DNA of 57,447 nucleotides from Bacteroidales bacterium (GTDB lineage Bacteria; Bacteroidota; Bacteroidia; Bacteroidales; UBA932): NCBI GenBank assembly GCA_017454265.1, contig JAFTDJ010000040.1, positions 1 to 57,447 of the forward strand, read 5' to 3'. Shown piece by piece: positions 18,124 to 27,619 of this stretch (position 1 is its first letter; each line of letters starts with the position of its first letter). The notes under the pieces were generated by a model. It saw only the letters and a program-made list of their open reading frames with translations, ran no database searches and was not told where the DNA came from. The position numbers and the translations under genes were made by a program.

Positions 18124-18567
18124 TCAAACGTATTTTTGAACCTCTTCGTATTCGTATCCGCGAGAAAGGGCAAATCTAATGAGTTTCAAGCGAAGTTGCG
18201 GATCACCTTGCAGGCTCTTTCGCTTGACATCCAACAATTTTCCCAGCCTGTCGGCAGCTTTATCCGAATCGATTTCCTGAAGAGCTTCGTCAATTGTCCC
18301 GGCGACAACGCCTTTGGCCCGTAAGGCATAACGAATCTTGACCGGTCCCCAACCCGACAAGGAAGCCTTCTCCCGGGCAAAAGCGCCGGCATATCGAAGG
18401 TCGTCGGCATAACCGTCAGCGACCAGGGCATCGACTACGGCGGCAGCACGTTCCACATCGCCATCGAGGGCCTTGAGGGCCTTGTTGCGAACGTCAGTTA
18501 CGCAATACTCCCGTCGTGCACATTGTGCAGACAATTTATCAAATACCTTTTTCTGCTCCGGGTCCAT
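18124..18567 (-). CDS. recX: Regulatory protein RecX
   Basis: 147 aa, alpha-helical. The first helical repeat holds [15 protein letters not shown], the middle [30 protein letters not shown] is the RecX signature, and a third repeat ends [17 protein letters not shown]. RecX inhibits RecA filament extension. recA lies 3.5 kb away on the opposite strand, so it is not in an operon with recA here. ATG at 18567 is one base after the patatin stop. Confidence 0.88.
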   Translation of the reverse strand: MDPEQKKVFDKLSAQCARREYCVTDVRNKALKALDGDVERAAAVVDALVADGYADDLRYAGAFAREKASLSGWGPVKIRYALRAKGVVAGTIDEALQEIDSDKAADRLGKLLDVKRKSLQGDPQLRLKLIRFALSRGYEYEEVQKYV

Positions 18568-18568
18568 A

Positions 18569-21052
18569 CTAAAAGTCAAATCCGAACGATAGATAGAGGC
18601 CGTAATCTTTTGCAAAACTGTGGTTTCTGTCCGACCATGTAAATACCAGTCTTACGGGTCCTATTATTGAATTGTATGCAACTTCAGCCCCCGCGCCCCA
18701 GGTAGTCGGGAGAGGTGTTTCCAGAAAACTTGCAACACTTTTGGCCTCACGCATATAGCCACCTGTAGCAGTAAGGAACACCCGCTCTGCCGCCTTAAAA
18801 CGGAACCCAAGGTTGAGGACTGCAAGATAAGGATCAGCCTGATATAGATTCCCGAATCCTATGAAAGGAATCTGGCCATCCACGTTCCTGTCCGGCATAA
18901 GCCCGCCGACATAATTCTGATGGCCCATAGAATACCCGGGATCGTAATCGGATAAAATATCCAGCGCAGGGGAACCGATGAGAGCCCTCAGGTGCAAATC
19001 GGGCACAACGGCAAAACGCTTTCCCATGGGAATAATTGAATTGAAATTGAAATATGCCGTGTGGAGCGGCTTGAACTCGGGGACCCCGATTTTTATTAAA
19101 TCAAAGTCATAGCCAAGAGTCATCAATACACCCTTGGAAGGATAGTTGAACCGGTCCTGGGTAAACAAGGTACCCTTAAAAAATGCACCCACATAATCTC
19201 CGGACGTAATACCGGGGAACAAACCTTTGATAGATTCCGAATAGGTGGTGTTGTCTGAAAGAGCAAAAAAACGGTTCTGGGCACCAAGCTGCAAATCCAA
19301 TTTTTTCCACCTAATGTTGGAAAGATAGACCCGCTCACTATGCCCCCACACCCCGAATTCCATGCCGTTTCCGGAAAGGGAAGGATAGTAAAGCGGTGCA
19401 CTGTGATAAATGGAAGCTTCTGCATTCACAGTAGGCAGCCAGCTCAAGTCCAAAGCGGCGCGGGCGCTTGCTTTCTGATTTCGCCCGAGTTTGCCTTCCA
19501 GGAACAATTTGAAGCCTGCAAGTTTGTGTGCGTTGAAACCTACGTTGAAGAGGAAAGATGGCCATTCCTCAGTATCGAAACGAACTCCCATGCCAAACTG
19601 GTGCCTTGGCCCTTTCTCACAATTGAAAACGAGCTTATATGGTTCATTCTTCCCTTTGATGCTGTAAGTGACAGTGGAAAAACATCCTGTAGCCTCAATC
19701 TCAGACATCATCCTCTCCATTTCTGCCGCATCTACGTAAGAACCTGCCTTAAAGCGTATCTTACGCTGAAGCAAATGCGATTCAGAGTTTGTAAGCCCGT
19801 CGAACTCTACAGCATATATCTGCACGGGATGCTTGCGTATATCAACAGCCGCCGATTTGTTCAGATATGGCTTGGAGTGCGGCATCAGGTTCTTCACCTG
19901 AGAAAGTTTAGACGCCTTTGACTGAGCGGCAACATATCCCCTGTGGATCATCGTATCTATCGCCACAGGGTCGAAGCTCAGCATGTTATATCCCTCCAAA
20001 TAAGGTTTGATAAACACGTCGGCGGCATCTTTATTCAGTTGCATGGACTCTCTTCCGAGCATTGTCACGAACTGGTTTACAATATCTACCAGATTATTCA
20101 CCTGGGAATATGTAAGATCCTTGTCGGAAAGGCTCACGCCGATAATGATGTCGCATCCCATTGCCTTCGCAAGGTCAACCGGGAAATTATTGCGCACGCC
20201 ACCGTCGACCAGCACCATACCTTTAGTGCGTACCGGCTTGAACATGGCCGGAATGCTCATAGTGGAGCGCATCGCGGTCTTAAGCGAACCATAAGACCAG
20301 TACTTGGTTTTGATACTCACCATGTCTGCGGCGACGCAGAAGAAAGGAACAGGCAATTCGTCAAAAGACATGTCGTCCTGATAGCCCACGGTAAGGCTGG
20401 ACAGAAGATTGTTGACGTTGAAGCCGTAAACGTAACCGGAAGGCAAGGAACTGACAAGGGTGTTCCGGCCAAAGTTCTGCTGACCGCTTTCGGAATAGCG
20501 TACCTGGTCGTCAATGCGTGTCTGAAAGTCTTTCTTGGCGTAAGAGAAAGGTATAGACATTACATAGGTTTCGCGATACTTCTTCTGGTGGAACGAGTAA
20601 TACTGACGGTCTATGCGGTCTGTCAGCATCACCCCCCAGTCCAGTGACCTGAGCAGCGAATCAAGACTGGCGGATTTGTATCCTGCCGCTGCAAGACCTC
20701 CCACCAGACCTCCCATACTGGTGCCGAAAATGGCGTCAACAGGAATCTCCTGCTCCTCAAGATAGCGCAAAACTCCCACGTGGGCGGCACCTTTCGCTCC
20801 ACCGCCGCTCAATACAAGACCAACGGTCGGACGATGCTGCTCAGTATGGATTTTATCCATATGCTTGCGCATCTTTGCTATGATTTCCGCATCAGCCACA
20901 GGGTCAATGCTGTCCGCTGCCAGCCCGTTTGGATAAGACTGGGCAGTTGCCGGCATAGCCAGCAGAAAAACGGCTATTGCAGCAAGTGCTGTCCTGCAAG
21001 CATTCCGCAAGCGGCGAGAATATCCTCGCCTCTGGAGGCTCTTATCGTGCAT
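18569..21052 (-). CDS. Patatin-like phospholipase with POTRA and outer-membrane barrel (type Vd-like)
   Basis: 827 aa. Signal peptide ending MPATAQ near residue 38. Patatin domain about 76-290 with oxyanion loop SGGGAKGAAH, nucleophile GTSMGG (Ser112) and catalytic DGG (Asp282). A POTRA-like segment (VQIYAVEFDGLTNSE, about 400-460) is followed by a C-terminal Omp85-type beta barrel with alternating aromatic strands ending YLSFGFDF. This is the PlpD/type Vd arrangement: a lipolytic passenger attached to its own outer-membrane translocator. The ATG at 21052 overlaps the end of rlmN by 79 nt; no later ATG precedes the signal peptide. Confidence 0.9.
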   Translation of the reverse strand: MHDKSLQRRGYSRRLRNACRTALAAIAVFLLAMPATAQSYPNGLAADSIDPVADAEIIAKMRKHMDKIHTEQHRPTVGLVLSGGGAKGAAHVGVLRYLEEQEIPVDAIFGTSMGGLVGGLAAAGYKSASLDSLLRSLDWGVMLTDRIDRQYYSFHQKKYRETYVMSIPFSYAKKDFQTRIDDQVRYSESGQQNFGRNTLVSSLPSGYVYGFNVNNLLSSLTVGYQDDMSFDELPVPFFCVAADMVSIKTKYWSYGSLKTAMRSTMSIPAMFKPVRTKGMVLVDGGVRNNFPVDLAKAMGCDIIIGVSLSDKDLTYSQVNNLVDIVNQFVTMLGRESMQLNKDAADVFIKPYLEGYNMLSFDPVAIDTMIHRGYVAAQSKASKLSQVKNLMPHSKPYLNKSAAVDIRKHPVQIYAVEFDGLTNSESHLLQRKIRFKAGSYVDAAEMERMMSEIEATGCFSTVTYSIKGKNEPYKLVFNCEKGPRHQFGMGVRFDTEEWPSFLFNVGFNAHKLAGFKLFLEGKLGRNQKASARAALDLSWLPTVNAEASIYHSAPLYYPSLSGNGMEFGVWGHSERVYLSNIRWKKLDLQLGAQNRFFALSDNTTYSESIKGLFPGITSGDYVGAFFKGTLFTQDRFNYPSKGVLMTLGYDFDLIKIGVPEFKPLHTAYFNFNSIIPMGKRFAVVPDLHLRALIGSPALDILSDYDPGYSMGHQNYVGGLMPDRNVDGQIPFIGFGNLYQADPYLAVLNLGFRFKAAERVFLTATGGYMREAKSVASFLETPLPTTWGAGAEVAYNSIIGPVRLVFTWSDRNHSFAKDYGLYLSFGFDF

Positions 21053-22017
21053 ATTATTCCGTGTTTGTTTAATCGGTCTCTGAAATCTTCCATTCGCACG
21101 AGGTGCGAGGATTCGTAAGGGAAATCAGGAATCTTGTGGAAGCGGATAAGGTTCACCCTGCATTCCAATCCTCCCAGAAGCCTTATAAGCGCATCTGCGT
21201 GCCGCTTTTCGTCGTTCCATCCGGAAAACATGGTGTATTCGAAGCTCACCCTGCGCTGACCGGAAAAATCGTACTGCCTGAGCAAGGATACGATATCTTC
21301 CAGCGGCCAAGCCTTCTGCACCGGCATCATTTCCAGCCGCTCTTCCGGGAAAGGGTTGTGCAGGCTCACCGCAAGGTGGCAGCGCTGTTCGTCAAGAAAT
21401 TTGCGCAGAGCCGGCAAAATGCCGATGGTGCTGAGAGTAATCCTCTTAGGACTCCAGCCGAAGCCATTTTCCGATGTGAGAATCTCTATGGCCTTGCTGA
21501 CAGCCTCATAATTGTCCAGAGGCTCTCCCATACCCATAAATACCGCATTTGTAAGCTTATCCGGCTCAGGAATACTTATGAACTGATTAAGAATATCTGC
21601 AACATCAAGATTTCCGTGCCAGCCCTGGCGTCCGGTCATACAGAATTTGCAGCCCATCCTGCAGCCGAGCTGGGAACTCACGCAGAGAGTCCTGCGGTCT
21701 TCATCCGGGATAAGTACAGACTCACAGTATCCGTATCCGTATCCGTTTTCAGCATTCCCGGTTTTGACTTTGAAGAGGTACTTGACAGTACCGTCAGACG
21801 ACAAGGCAGAACCTTGAGGAGCTGAGGCGCCCAACTCATAACGTTCCTGCAGGCGAGCTTTGGATTCTTTGGAAATATTGCCCATCCTGTCCCAGTCTCC
21901 TACCCTCTTGGCATACATCCAGTCTGCCAGCTGACGCCCTACGAAAGGCTTCAGTCCACAGTCTGCAGACAGCGCCGAGAGCTCCTGCTGAGTTTTTCCG
22001 AGCAACTTTGTTTTCAC
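20974..22017 (-). CDS. rlmN: Dual-specificity RNA methyltransferase RlmN (23S A2503 / tRNA A37)
   Basis: 347 aa radical SAM enzyme. The cluster motif CRMGCKFC gives Cys119, Cys123 and Cys126; GMGEPLDNY is the SAM-binding GxGEP segment, and the C-terminal AACGML supplies the methyl-shuttling cysteine. Methylates A2503 of 23S rRNA and A37 of some tRNAs. The only good start is a GTG at 22017, because family alignment begins within a few residues of it. A TATTTTTG element lies 4 nt before this GTG. Opens the minus-strand operon that continues to the PAP2 gene. Confidence 0.95.
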   Translation of the reverse strand: MKTKLLGKTQQELSALSADCGLKPFVGRQLADWMYAKRVGDWDRMGNISKESKARLQERYELGASAPQGSALSSDGTVKYLFKVKTGNAENGYGYGYCESVLIPDEDRRTLCVSSQLGCRMGCKFCMTGRQGWHGNLDVADILNQFISIPEPDKLTNAVFMGMGEPLDNYEAVSKAIEILTSENGFGWSPKRITLSTIGILPALRKFLDEQRCHLAVSLHNPFPEERLEMMPVQKAWPLEDIVSLLRQYDFSGQRRVSFEYTMFSGWNDEKRHADALIRLLGGLECRVNLIRFHKIPDFPYESSHLVRMEDFRDRLNKHGIICTIRASRGEDILAACGMLAGQHLLQ

Positions 22018-22021
22018 AATA

Positions 22022-22050
22022 CAAAAATAACGAATTTTCTCTTATATTTG
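22022..22050. promoter_or_regulatory. Divergent promoter elements, rlmN / recA
   Basis: Minus strand: TATTTTTG at 22022-22029, 4 nt from the rlmN GTG. Plus strand: TATATTTG at 22043-22050, 26 nt before the recA ATG. Clear -33 TTG partners were not found at 18-21 bp for either. No LexA-like palindrome is visible. Confidence 0.4.
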
Positions 22051-22076
22051 TATTTGTAATATTAAAACCACACGTT

Positions 22077-23105
22077 ATGGCTAAAGAAATTGAAACACAA
22101 GCCACTGAAACCAATGCCGCCAAACTCAAGGCATTGCAGGCTACGATCGACAAGATCGAAAAAGATTTCGGGAAAGGAACGATTATGAAGCTGGGGGATC
22201 AGCCACAATGGGATGTCCAGGTGATACCGAGCGGCTCAGTTGCCCTCGATCACGCACTTGGCATTGGTGGTTACCCCAGGGGACGCATCATCGAGATTTA
22301 CGGTCCCGAGTCCAGCGGCAAGACGACTCTTGCCATCCACGCAATCGCACAAGCCCAGAAGCAGGGCGGAATTGCTGCAATGATAGATGCCGAGCACGCA
22401 TTCGACCGCAGCTACGCCCAGGCGCTGGGAGTGAATCTGGAGACTCTGCTGATCAGCCAGCCGGACAACGGCGAGCAGGCGCTCGAAATCGCAGACAATC
22501 TCATCCGGTCCGGAGCTATCGACATCGTTGTCATCGACTCCGTAGCAGCGCTCACGCCAAAGGCGGAGATAGAAGGGGAAATGGGAGACAACAAGGTAGG
22601 CTTGCAGGCCCGCCTGATGAGTCAGGCGCTTCGCAAACTCACCGCCAACATCTCAAAGACAAACACCTGCTGCATCTTCATCAACCAGCTGCGCGAGAAG
22701 ATAGGCATCATGTTCGGCAATCCGGAGACGACTACCGGCGGTAACGCACTGAAGTTCTACGCCTCAGTACGGATCGACGTGCGCCGCACGACCCAGATCA
22801 AAGACGGAGACGAAGCCACCGGCAACCGCACCCGCGTAAAAGTTGTCAAGAACAAAATGGCTCCGCCTTTCAAGAAATGCGAATTCGATATCGTCTATGG
22901 TGAAGGTATCAGCCATGTGGCGGAAATTGCAGACCTCGCAATTGAGTTCGACATCATTCACAAGAGCGGTTCCTGGTTCAGCTATCAGGGCGAGAAACTT
23001 GCCCAGGGGCTGGCCAGCGTGAAGCAGCTTCTCAAAGACAATCCGGAGCTCTGCGACGAAATCGAAGCTCAGGTGCGGGAAGCGCTTGCAAGCGTAAAAG
23101 ACTAA
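22077..23105 (+). CDS. recA: Recombinase RecA
   Basis: 342 aa. Walker [10 protein letters not shown] (about 76-84), the L1/L2 DNA-binding region around [19 protein letters not shown] and [21 protein letters not shown], and the C-terminal DNA-binding domain. Catalyses strand exchange and activates the SOS response. ATG at 22077 (MAKEIETQ) fits the family; a frame from 22008 includes an unrelated leader. Monocistronic, followed at once by a strong terminator. Confidence 0.98.
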   Translation: MAKEIETQATETNAAKLKALQATIDKIEKDFGKGTIMKLGDQPQWDVQVIPSGSVALDHALGIGGYPRGRIIEIYGPESSGKTTLAIHAIAQAQKQGGIAAMIDAEHAFDRSYAQALGVNLETLLISQPDNGEQALEIADNLIRSGAIDIVVIDSVAALTPKAEIEGEMGDNKVGLQARLMSQALRKLTANISKTNTCCIFINQLREKIGIMFGNPETTTGGNALKFYASVRIDVRRTTQIKDGDEATGNRTRVKVVKNKMAPPFKKCEFDIVYGEGISHVAEIADLAIEFDIIHKSGSWFSYQGEKLAQGLASVKQLLKDNPELCDEIEAQVREALASVKD

Positions 23106-23131
23106 AAAAAGCGGCGTGTGCCGCTTTTTTT
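23104..23131. terminator. Bidirectional rho-independent terminator after recA
   Basis: AAAAAAAGCGGC, loop GTGT, GCCGCTTTTTTT. A 5-bp GC stem with flanking A and T runs works in both directions: for recA (plus) and for the esterase gene (minus) that ends at 23130. Confidence 0.85.
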
Positions 23132-24080
23132 ATTGTATCTCAGCCCGACGGTCTTCCAGCCAGCGGGTCAGAATGCGGAAGAAATCCTCGCGTTGCCCCG
23201 GGGTCAGTTTGTCGTGACCGTACTCGGAGGTGGTGAAGCCCCAGCCGTGACCTCCGTCCGTGAGTATATGAAGCTCTCCCGGAACCTTGCAGACAATCAT
23301 TTTTGAATAATAACGGATGCTGTTTTCGGGAGGTACAACCTTGTCGTCCTGGCAAAGCACGAGCAACGTCTGCGGTGTCGAAGCATTAACCTGATTCTCC
23401 AGAGAATAGAAGTTGACCAGATCCGGCTTGTTGTCGGTGAGGTTGGAACGGGTACCCTTGTGAGTAACATCCTGCTCCATTGTAATCACCGGATAGACCA
23501 ATACGCTGAAATCGGGCCGCGTGACGGCGTCGGTCCATAAAGTGGAGGCGCTGGCAGCCAGATGACCGCCGGCAGAGAAGCCGATTATTCCGATTTGCTT
23601 TATACCCCATTCCGACTGATGTGCACGGCAATAGCGGAAAGCGTTCTGGACATCTGTCAGCGGAACACAACTATGCTTGTTAGGCATACGATAAAGAACT
23701 ACGCAGCAAGCAATTCCCCTCTTGAGACACCAGGCGGCCACGCGTGTTCCCTCGTTATAAGACGAGCAATACTTGTATCCGCCTCCCGGGCAACAGACCA
23801 GCATCTGGCCATTGCCTTTCTTGGGCAGATAGATGTCTATGTGGGGATCGCTGATGTTTCCGAGATTACCGTCTCCGATCAGTTCTTCAGCCCCGCTGAG
23901 GCCGTTGCTTTCACGAGGGCCCAATGTTATGGATACACCATTTTCAATGATACCCCTGTCAACACCCTGGCCTTCGGGATACAGTTTCAAGCTTATGGAC
24001 GGCTTGATGCCGGGATTCGCCGCACTTGCAGCGAAACAAAGAAAAAGGGCCGCAAGGGCCCCATAAACTCTATTATGCAT
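23130..24080 (-). CDS. Secreted alpha/beta-hydrolase (BD-FAE/acetylxylan-esterase-like)
   Basis: 316 aa. Signal peptide (ALAALFLCFAASA), then an esterase fold with oxyanion CCPGGGYKYC, nucleophile elbow GFSAGGHLA, acid region LCQDDKVVPP and catalytic His in TDGGHGWGF. The family includes acetyl- and feruloyl-esterases acting on plant polysaccharides; no other carbohydrate genes adjoin, so substrate is open. Its ATG overlaps the ferredoxin stop by 1 nt (TAATG), suggesting coupled translation with a ferredoxin, a curious pairing. The stop lies inside the recA terminator. Confidence 0.85.
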   Translation of the reverse strand: MHNRVYGALAALFLCFAASAANPGIKPSISLKLYPEGQGVDRGIIENGVSITLGPRESNGLSGAEELIGDGNLGNISDPHIDIYLPKKGNGQMLVCCPGGGYKYCSSYNEGTRVAAWCLKRGIACCVVLYRMPNKHSCVPLTDVQNAFRYCRAHQSEWGIKQIGIIGFSAGGHLAASASTLWTDAVTRPDFSVLVYPVITMEQDVTHKGTRSNLTDNKPDLVNFYSLENQVNASTPQTLLVLCQDDKVVPPENSIRYYSKMIVCKVPGELHILTDGGHGWGFTTSEYGHDKLTPGQREDFFRILTRWLEDRRAEIQ

Positions 24081-24253
24081 TATTCACCGGGTGATATTGC
24101 TCCCATAGGGCAAGCATCGGCGCAAGTGCCGCAATCGATGCACACGTTGGGATCGATGGTATATACATCGCCTTCCTGGATGGCGCCGGTAGGACATTCG
24201 CCCTGGCAGGTGCCGCAAGCAACACAGGTGTCTGCAGAAATTTTGTAAGCCAT
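24080..24253 (-). CDS. 2[4Fe-4S] ferredoxin
   Basis: 57 aa. Two clostridial-type cluster motifs, CVACGTCQGECP and CIDCGTCADACP, with internal pseudo-symmetry and no extra domain. A small soluble electron carrier, probably serving pyruvate:ferredoxin oxidoreductase or similar anaerobic enzymes. ATG at 24253; a longer open frame to 24610 runs antisense through the DUF1573 gene and is rejected. Preceded by a good promoter (24280-24310). Confidence 0.95.
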   Translation of the reverse strand: MAYKISADTCVACGTCQGECPTGAIQEGDVYTIDPNVCIDCGTCADACPMGAISPGE

Positions 24254-24279
24254 ATTTGTTATTGTTTTTAAAATGTTCG

Positions 24280-24310
24280 CAAATTTACGGTATTGAATTT
24301 GAATAATCAA
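24280..24310 (-). promoter_or_regulatory. Ferredoxin promoter
   Basis: Minus strand: TTG at 24308-24310, a 20-bp spacer, TAAATTTG at 24280-24287; ATG 26 nt further at 24253. Good match to the Bacteroides consensus. Confidence 0.6.
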
Positions 24311-24331
24311 GTATCGAAATAGAATTTTACA

Positions 24332-24339
24332 TATATTTG
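24332..24339 (+). promoter_or_regulatory. Candidate -7 element of the DUF1573 gene
   Basis: TATATTTG ends 5 nt before the ATG at 24345, predicting a near-leaderless transcript. No TTG found at the usual distance upstream. Confidence 0.4.
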
Positions 24340-24344
24340 CTGCT

Positions 24345-24740
24345 ATGAAACGCATTTCAATCATATTGGCCTTCCTGCTTGCAGCGCTTCCCGCCGTTGC
24401 CCAGAAGGATTTCGGAGGAGCCGTACGATTCGACCGCACTGTGCACGATTTCGGGAAAGTCGACATACGTGACGGAGCCGTTTCCTGCAGCTTTACCGTT
24501 TCCAACATCGGACAGGATAAGTTTAATATCCAGATTGTAACTACCAGCTGTTCCTGCACCAGGGCCACATGGACCCGAAGCGACATAGCACCCGGAGCAT
24601 CTGGAACCATTGACGTGAGCTATACAAACGACGAAGGGCCTTATCCTTTCGATAAAGCCCTTACTGTCTATTTGTCAGGCCTCGAGAAGCCTGTAATCCT
24701 GCACATCAAAGGAACATCCTTCAAAGGCGGGAAGAAATAA
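24345..24740 (+). CDS. DUF1573 exported protein
   Basis: 131 aa. Signal peptide (IILAFLLAALPAVAQ, about 1-19), then one immunoglobulin-like DUF1573 domain with the family pattern TVHDFGKVDIRDG-VSCSFTVSNIG, the conserved TSCSCT cysteines and PGASGTIDVSYT. Very common in Bacteroidota, periplasmic or surface, function unknown. Single gene, converging on the M16 protease gene with 2 nt between stops. Confidence 0.88.
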   Translation: MKRISIILAFLLAALPAVAQKDFGGAVRFDRTVHDFGKVDIRDGAVSCSFTVSNIGQDKFNIQIVTTSCSCTRATWTRSDIAPGASGTIDVSYTNDEGPYPFDKALTVYLSGLEKPVILHIKGTSFKGGKK

Positions 24741-24742
24741 CT

Positions 24743-27562
24743 TTATTCACGCTCGGCGGTCTTGCCGGGAAGCATCACGACCTCGCCGAAGTTTCCGCTT
24801 GCCAGTATCTTGGCAATCGCATTCTTGATACTCTCAGGAGTGAGGGCGTTTACTGCAGCCTCATACTCGGCATCATAGTCGATGGCTCCGAAGCGGTACC
24901 AGTAGTTAATCTCGTCCATCCAGTAACTGTTCTGGATACGGCTCTCGGGGATGTTTTTCTGGAAATTCTCACGCACGCGCGTCATCTGCTCAGCGGTGGG
25001 GCCATCCTCCGCGAGTTTCTTCAGTCCGGTCTGTGCAAGTTCACGCAATTTGACGGAAGACGAGGGGTTAGTATCGAAGTACACCTGAATGAGTGCGCGA
25101 TCTACGGGGAATTTATTGATGACCATATTATTGGAAGCTCCGTAGGTACCGCCCTCCTCTTCGCGCAGGGTATCGGTATAAATCATGTCCAGAATGTAGT
25201 TGGCAGCGGCCAGATTAACTTTCTCCGCCACGCTGTACTTCACATCGTAGCTGGTATAGAACTGGAATACGGTTGTCTTGGGGGTCTGCATATCCACCGC
25301 GAACTCATTGATTACACGGCCGGCAGGTATACGCTCGCCATTATCCACCCACTTCAACGGTTTGCGGCCCTTGGGGAGAGAACCTATGTACTTCTCTACG
25401 AGGGGCTTGAGTGTTGCCTCATCAACATTGCCCACGATGTAAACCACAACGCCTGCAGCATCCTTGAAGAGCTTGCGGTAGTTGCGCTCAACGGTCTCGA
25501 TATTAGCCTTGGCGAGCACGTCTTCGTCCAGAATCACGGTACGCGGGTTTCCGCCGGAGATGGTTTTCTGAAGTTCCTGCTGGAAACGGAAGTTCGGAGT
25601 CTGGAGCAGGTTGGGCAGAACGGCCTCGATCTGCTGTTTGCCCACATTGAATTCGTCCTGATCGAAACGGGGGTCGGTAAAATACAGGTACAGCAGCTGA
25701 AGAGCTGTCTCAAGATCCTTGGGCTGGCAGTTTCCGCTCACTCCGTGGGTCATACCTTCAATATAAGGAGACATAGCCACCTGCTTGCCTGCGAGCATCT
25801 TGGTTACGGTAGAAGAAGGGTACTTGGACACGCCGGAGTTACTCATGAAGAGCGCCCAGATATTATCCTCGAAGGAAGTCAGATCCTCGGTGGAGATAAC
25901 GGAAGAGCCACCGTCCTTCACGAGACGTATCAGCACCTGGTCTTTCTTGAATTCAGTAGGCAGCCAGGCCACCTTCACTCCGTTGGCAAGAGTCCACTCC
26001 GTGACTCCGTGCACGATTTCACGGCTCTTCTTGACTTTTGAACCTTTGAGTTTGGCAGGATCCACGAATTCACTGTCGATCTGCTCCTCGGCGTTGGCGG
26101 CTATCTCGGAAGATTTCACTTTATCGATGACCTCAAGCAGTTGAGCTTCAGTAGGATTCACCAGACCTTCTTTCTGGGGGCCGTTGTAGATAAGCACCAT
26201 ATTCTCATCTGTGATAACCTGGGCCACGGTCTGGTTGAACACCTGGGCGGGAAGCATCTGGAGCATCTGCTTTACCAGCTGAGCCTCCGCAGCAGGCTCC
26301 ATGTAAGGAGTATTGAAGAAGAAATTGTTGATAATAGGAGCCACGAACTCTGCATTTTTACGACTGTCAGCACCCTCGGCGCGCTTCTCGTAACGGCTGA
26401 TTATTTCTTCCTTCGCCCTCTGGACTTCAGCATCTGAGAAGCCGAAGCGCTTCATCTTCTCAACTTCCGTGTACAGGGCCTCGAGAGCGGACAGGGCCTC
26501 ACCCTCCTTGAAAGAGGCGTCGGCAAGCACGACCTCGCAGGTCTCGCAAATCTTTCCGCAGTAAAGGGAACCGGAAAGGAAAGGAGCGCCGGGCTTGGAA
26601 GTGATATCCTGGAAACGTTCGTTCATAATGGTACCGATCACGTCCTTCACCAGTTCGGTCACAAAAGCAACGTCGGTGTTGTTATATTCCACGGGAATGG
26701 GCTCGCTCTTCCAGAAAATGCTCACGTCGCATCCTGGCAGTTCCGGATCTGTAGCGACACCGACAATCGGTTCCACGTTGTCGGGAACCTTGATAACATC
26801 TTTGGCCTTGGGGTTCACCGGAGCGGGAATATCTGCAAAGAGGGTCTGAATCTTGGTGAGTATCTGGTCCGGGTCGATGTCGCCAACCACGATAAGGGCC
26901 TGATTGTCGGGACGGTACCAGGTCTCATAGAAATTCACCAGGCTCTCCCTCTTGAAAGTCTCAAGATTCTCCTGGCTGCCGATAAGAGAACAGTCTGCGT
27001 ACTTGGAGCCCTTGTACATATACTGCTTGTTCTGTTCATATACACGCCACTGGGCGTTGCGGCGGGTACGACGCTCTTCGATTATGACTCCCCTCTCACT
27101 GTCGATTTCTTCCTGCTCGTTGAGCACGAAGTGGGAGTAGTCGTGCATCACAAGGAGGCAGGTATCTACAATGCCCTCACGGGTTACGGGAATATTGTTG
27201 AGCATATACTGGGTGTACTCCACTCCGGTAGAAGCGTTGATATTGCGTCCGAATTCGGCGCCAATGCTCTGCAAGTACTGCAGCATCTGCTTGCCGGGCA
27301 GGTTCTTGAGGCCGTTGAAGCACATATGCTCAAGGAAGTGCGCAAGACCATCCTGGTCCGGAGTCTCCTGAATAGCGCCTATGTGGGTTGCCAGATAAAA
27401 CTCGGCCCTCTGGGCGGGCTTGTCGTTATGACGGATGTAATAGGTCATGCCGTTGTCGAGTTTGCCGACCTTGACGGCAGGATCGTTGGGAAGCGGTGTC
27501 TGGGCGTTTCCCAGCACTGCCACTCCAAAAAGCAGTGCAAAAGAGATTAGGAATTTTTTCAT
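24743..27562 (-). CDS. M16-family zinc protease (insulinase/pitrilysin-like), secreted
   Basis: 939 aa. Signal peptide (FLISFALLFGVAVLGNAQ). N-terminal catalytic M16 domain with the inverted zinc motif HFLEH (His75, Glu78, His79) and distal Glu in EEIDSERGVIIEE. Three further M16 homology domains follow, the second around FAADIPAPV to DPELPGC, and a second half beginning at VTEWTLANGVKVAWLPT with VDEATLKPLV. A single-chain double-M16 arrangement acting on peptides in the periplasm. ATG at 27562 (MKKFLI) is preferred over 27589. A promoter lies at 27587-27616. Confidence 0.93.
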   Translation of the reverse strand: MKKFLISFALLFGVAVLGNAQTPLPNDPAVKVGKLDNGMTYYIRHNDKPAQRAEFYLATHIGAIQETPDQDGLAHFLEHMCFNGLKNLPGKQMLQYLQSIGAEFGRNINASTGVEYTQYMLNNIPVTREGIVDTCLLVMHDYSHFVLNEQEEIDSERGVIIEERRTRRNAQWRVYEQNKQYMYKGSKYADCSLIGSQENLETFKRESLVNFYETWYRPDNQALIVVGDIDPDQILTKIQTLFADIPAPVNPKAKDVIKVPDNVEPIVGVATDPELPGCDVSIFWKSEPIPVEYNNTDVAFVTELVKDVIGTIMNERFQDITSKPGAPFLSGSLYCGKICETCEVVLADASFKEGEALSALEALYTEVEKMKRFGFSDAEVQRAKEEIISRYEKRAEGADSRKNAEFVAPIINNFFFNTPYMEPAAEAQLVKQMLQMLPAQVFNQTVAQVITDENMVLIYNGPQKEGLVNPTEAQLLEVIDKVKSSEIAANAEEQIDSEFVDPAKLKGSKVKKSREIVHGVTEWTLANGVKVAWLPTEFKKDQVLIRLVKDGGSSVISTEDLTSFEDNIWALFMSNSGVSKYPSSTVTKMLAGKQVAMSPYIEGMTHGVSGNCQPKDLETALQLLYLYFTDPRFDQDEFNVGKQQIEAVLPNLLQTPNFRFQQELQKTISGGNPRTVILDEDVLAKANIETVERNYRKLFKDAAGVVVYIVGNVDEATLKPLVEKYIGSLPKGRKPLKWVDNGERIPAGRVINEFAVDMQTPKTTVFQFYTSYDVKYSVAEKVNLAAANYILDMIYTDTLREEEGGTYGASNNMVINKFPVDRALIQVYFDTNPSSSVKLRELAQTGLKKLAEDGPTAEQMTRVRENFQKNIPESRIQNSYWMDEINYWYRFGAIDYDAEYEAAVNALTPESIKNAIAKILASGNFGEVVMLPGKTAERE

Positions 27563-27586
27563 ATCGTTTAATGAATAATATTTTTG

Positions 27587-27616
27587 CAAATATAATAATA
27601 ATTTATTGTTTTACAA
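27587..27616 (-). promoter_or_regulatory. Promoter of the M16 protease gene
   Basis: Minus strand: TTG at 27614-27616, a 19-bp spacer, TATATTTG at 27587-27594. It lies wholly in the AT-rich gap after mltG. An AT-only inverted repeat TTATTGT-TTT-ACAATAA (27604-27620) overlaps the -33 region. Confidence 0.6.
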
Positions 27617-27619
27617 TAA

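Noticed and set aside
24254-24610. N-terminal extension of the ferredoxin frame
   Set aside because: Antisense to the DUF1573 gene; the ferredoxin is complete from 24253 and has a promoter there.
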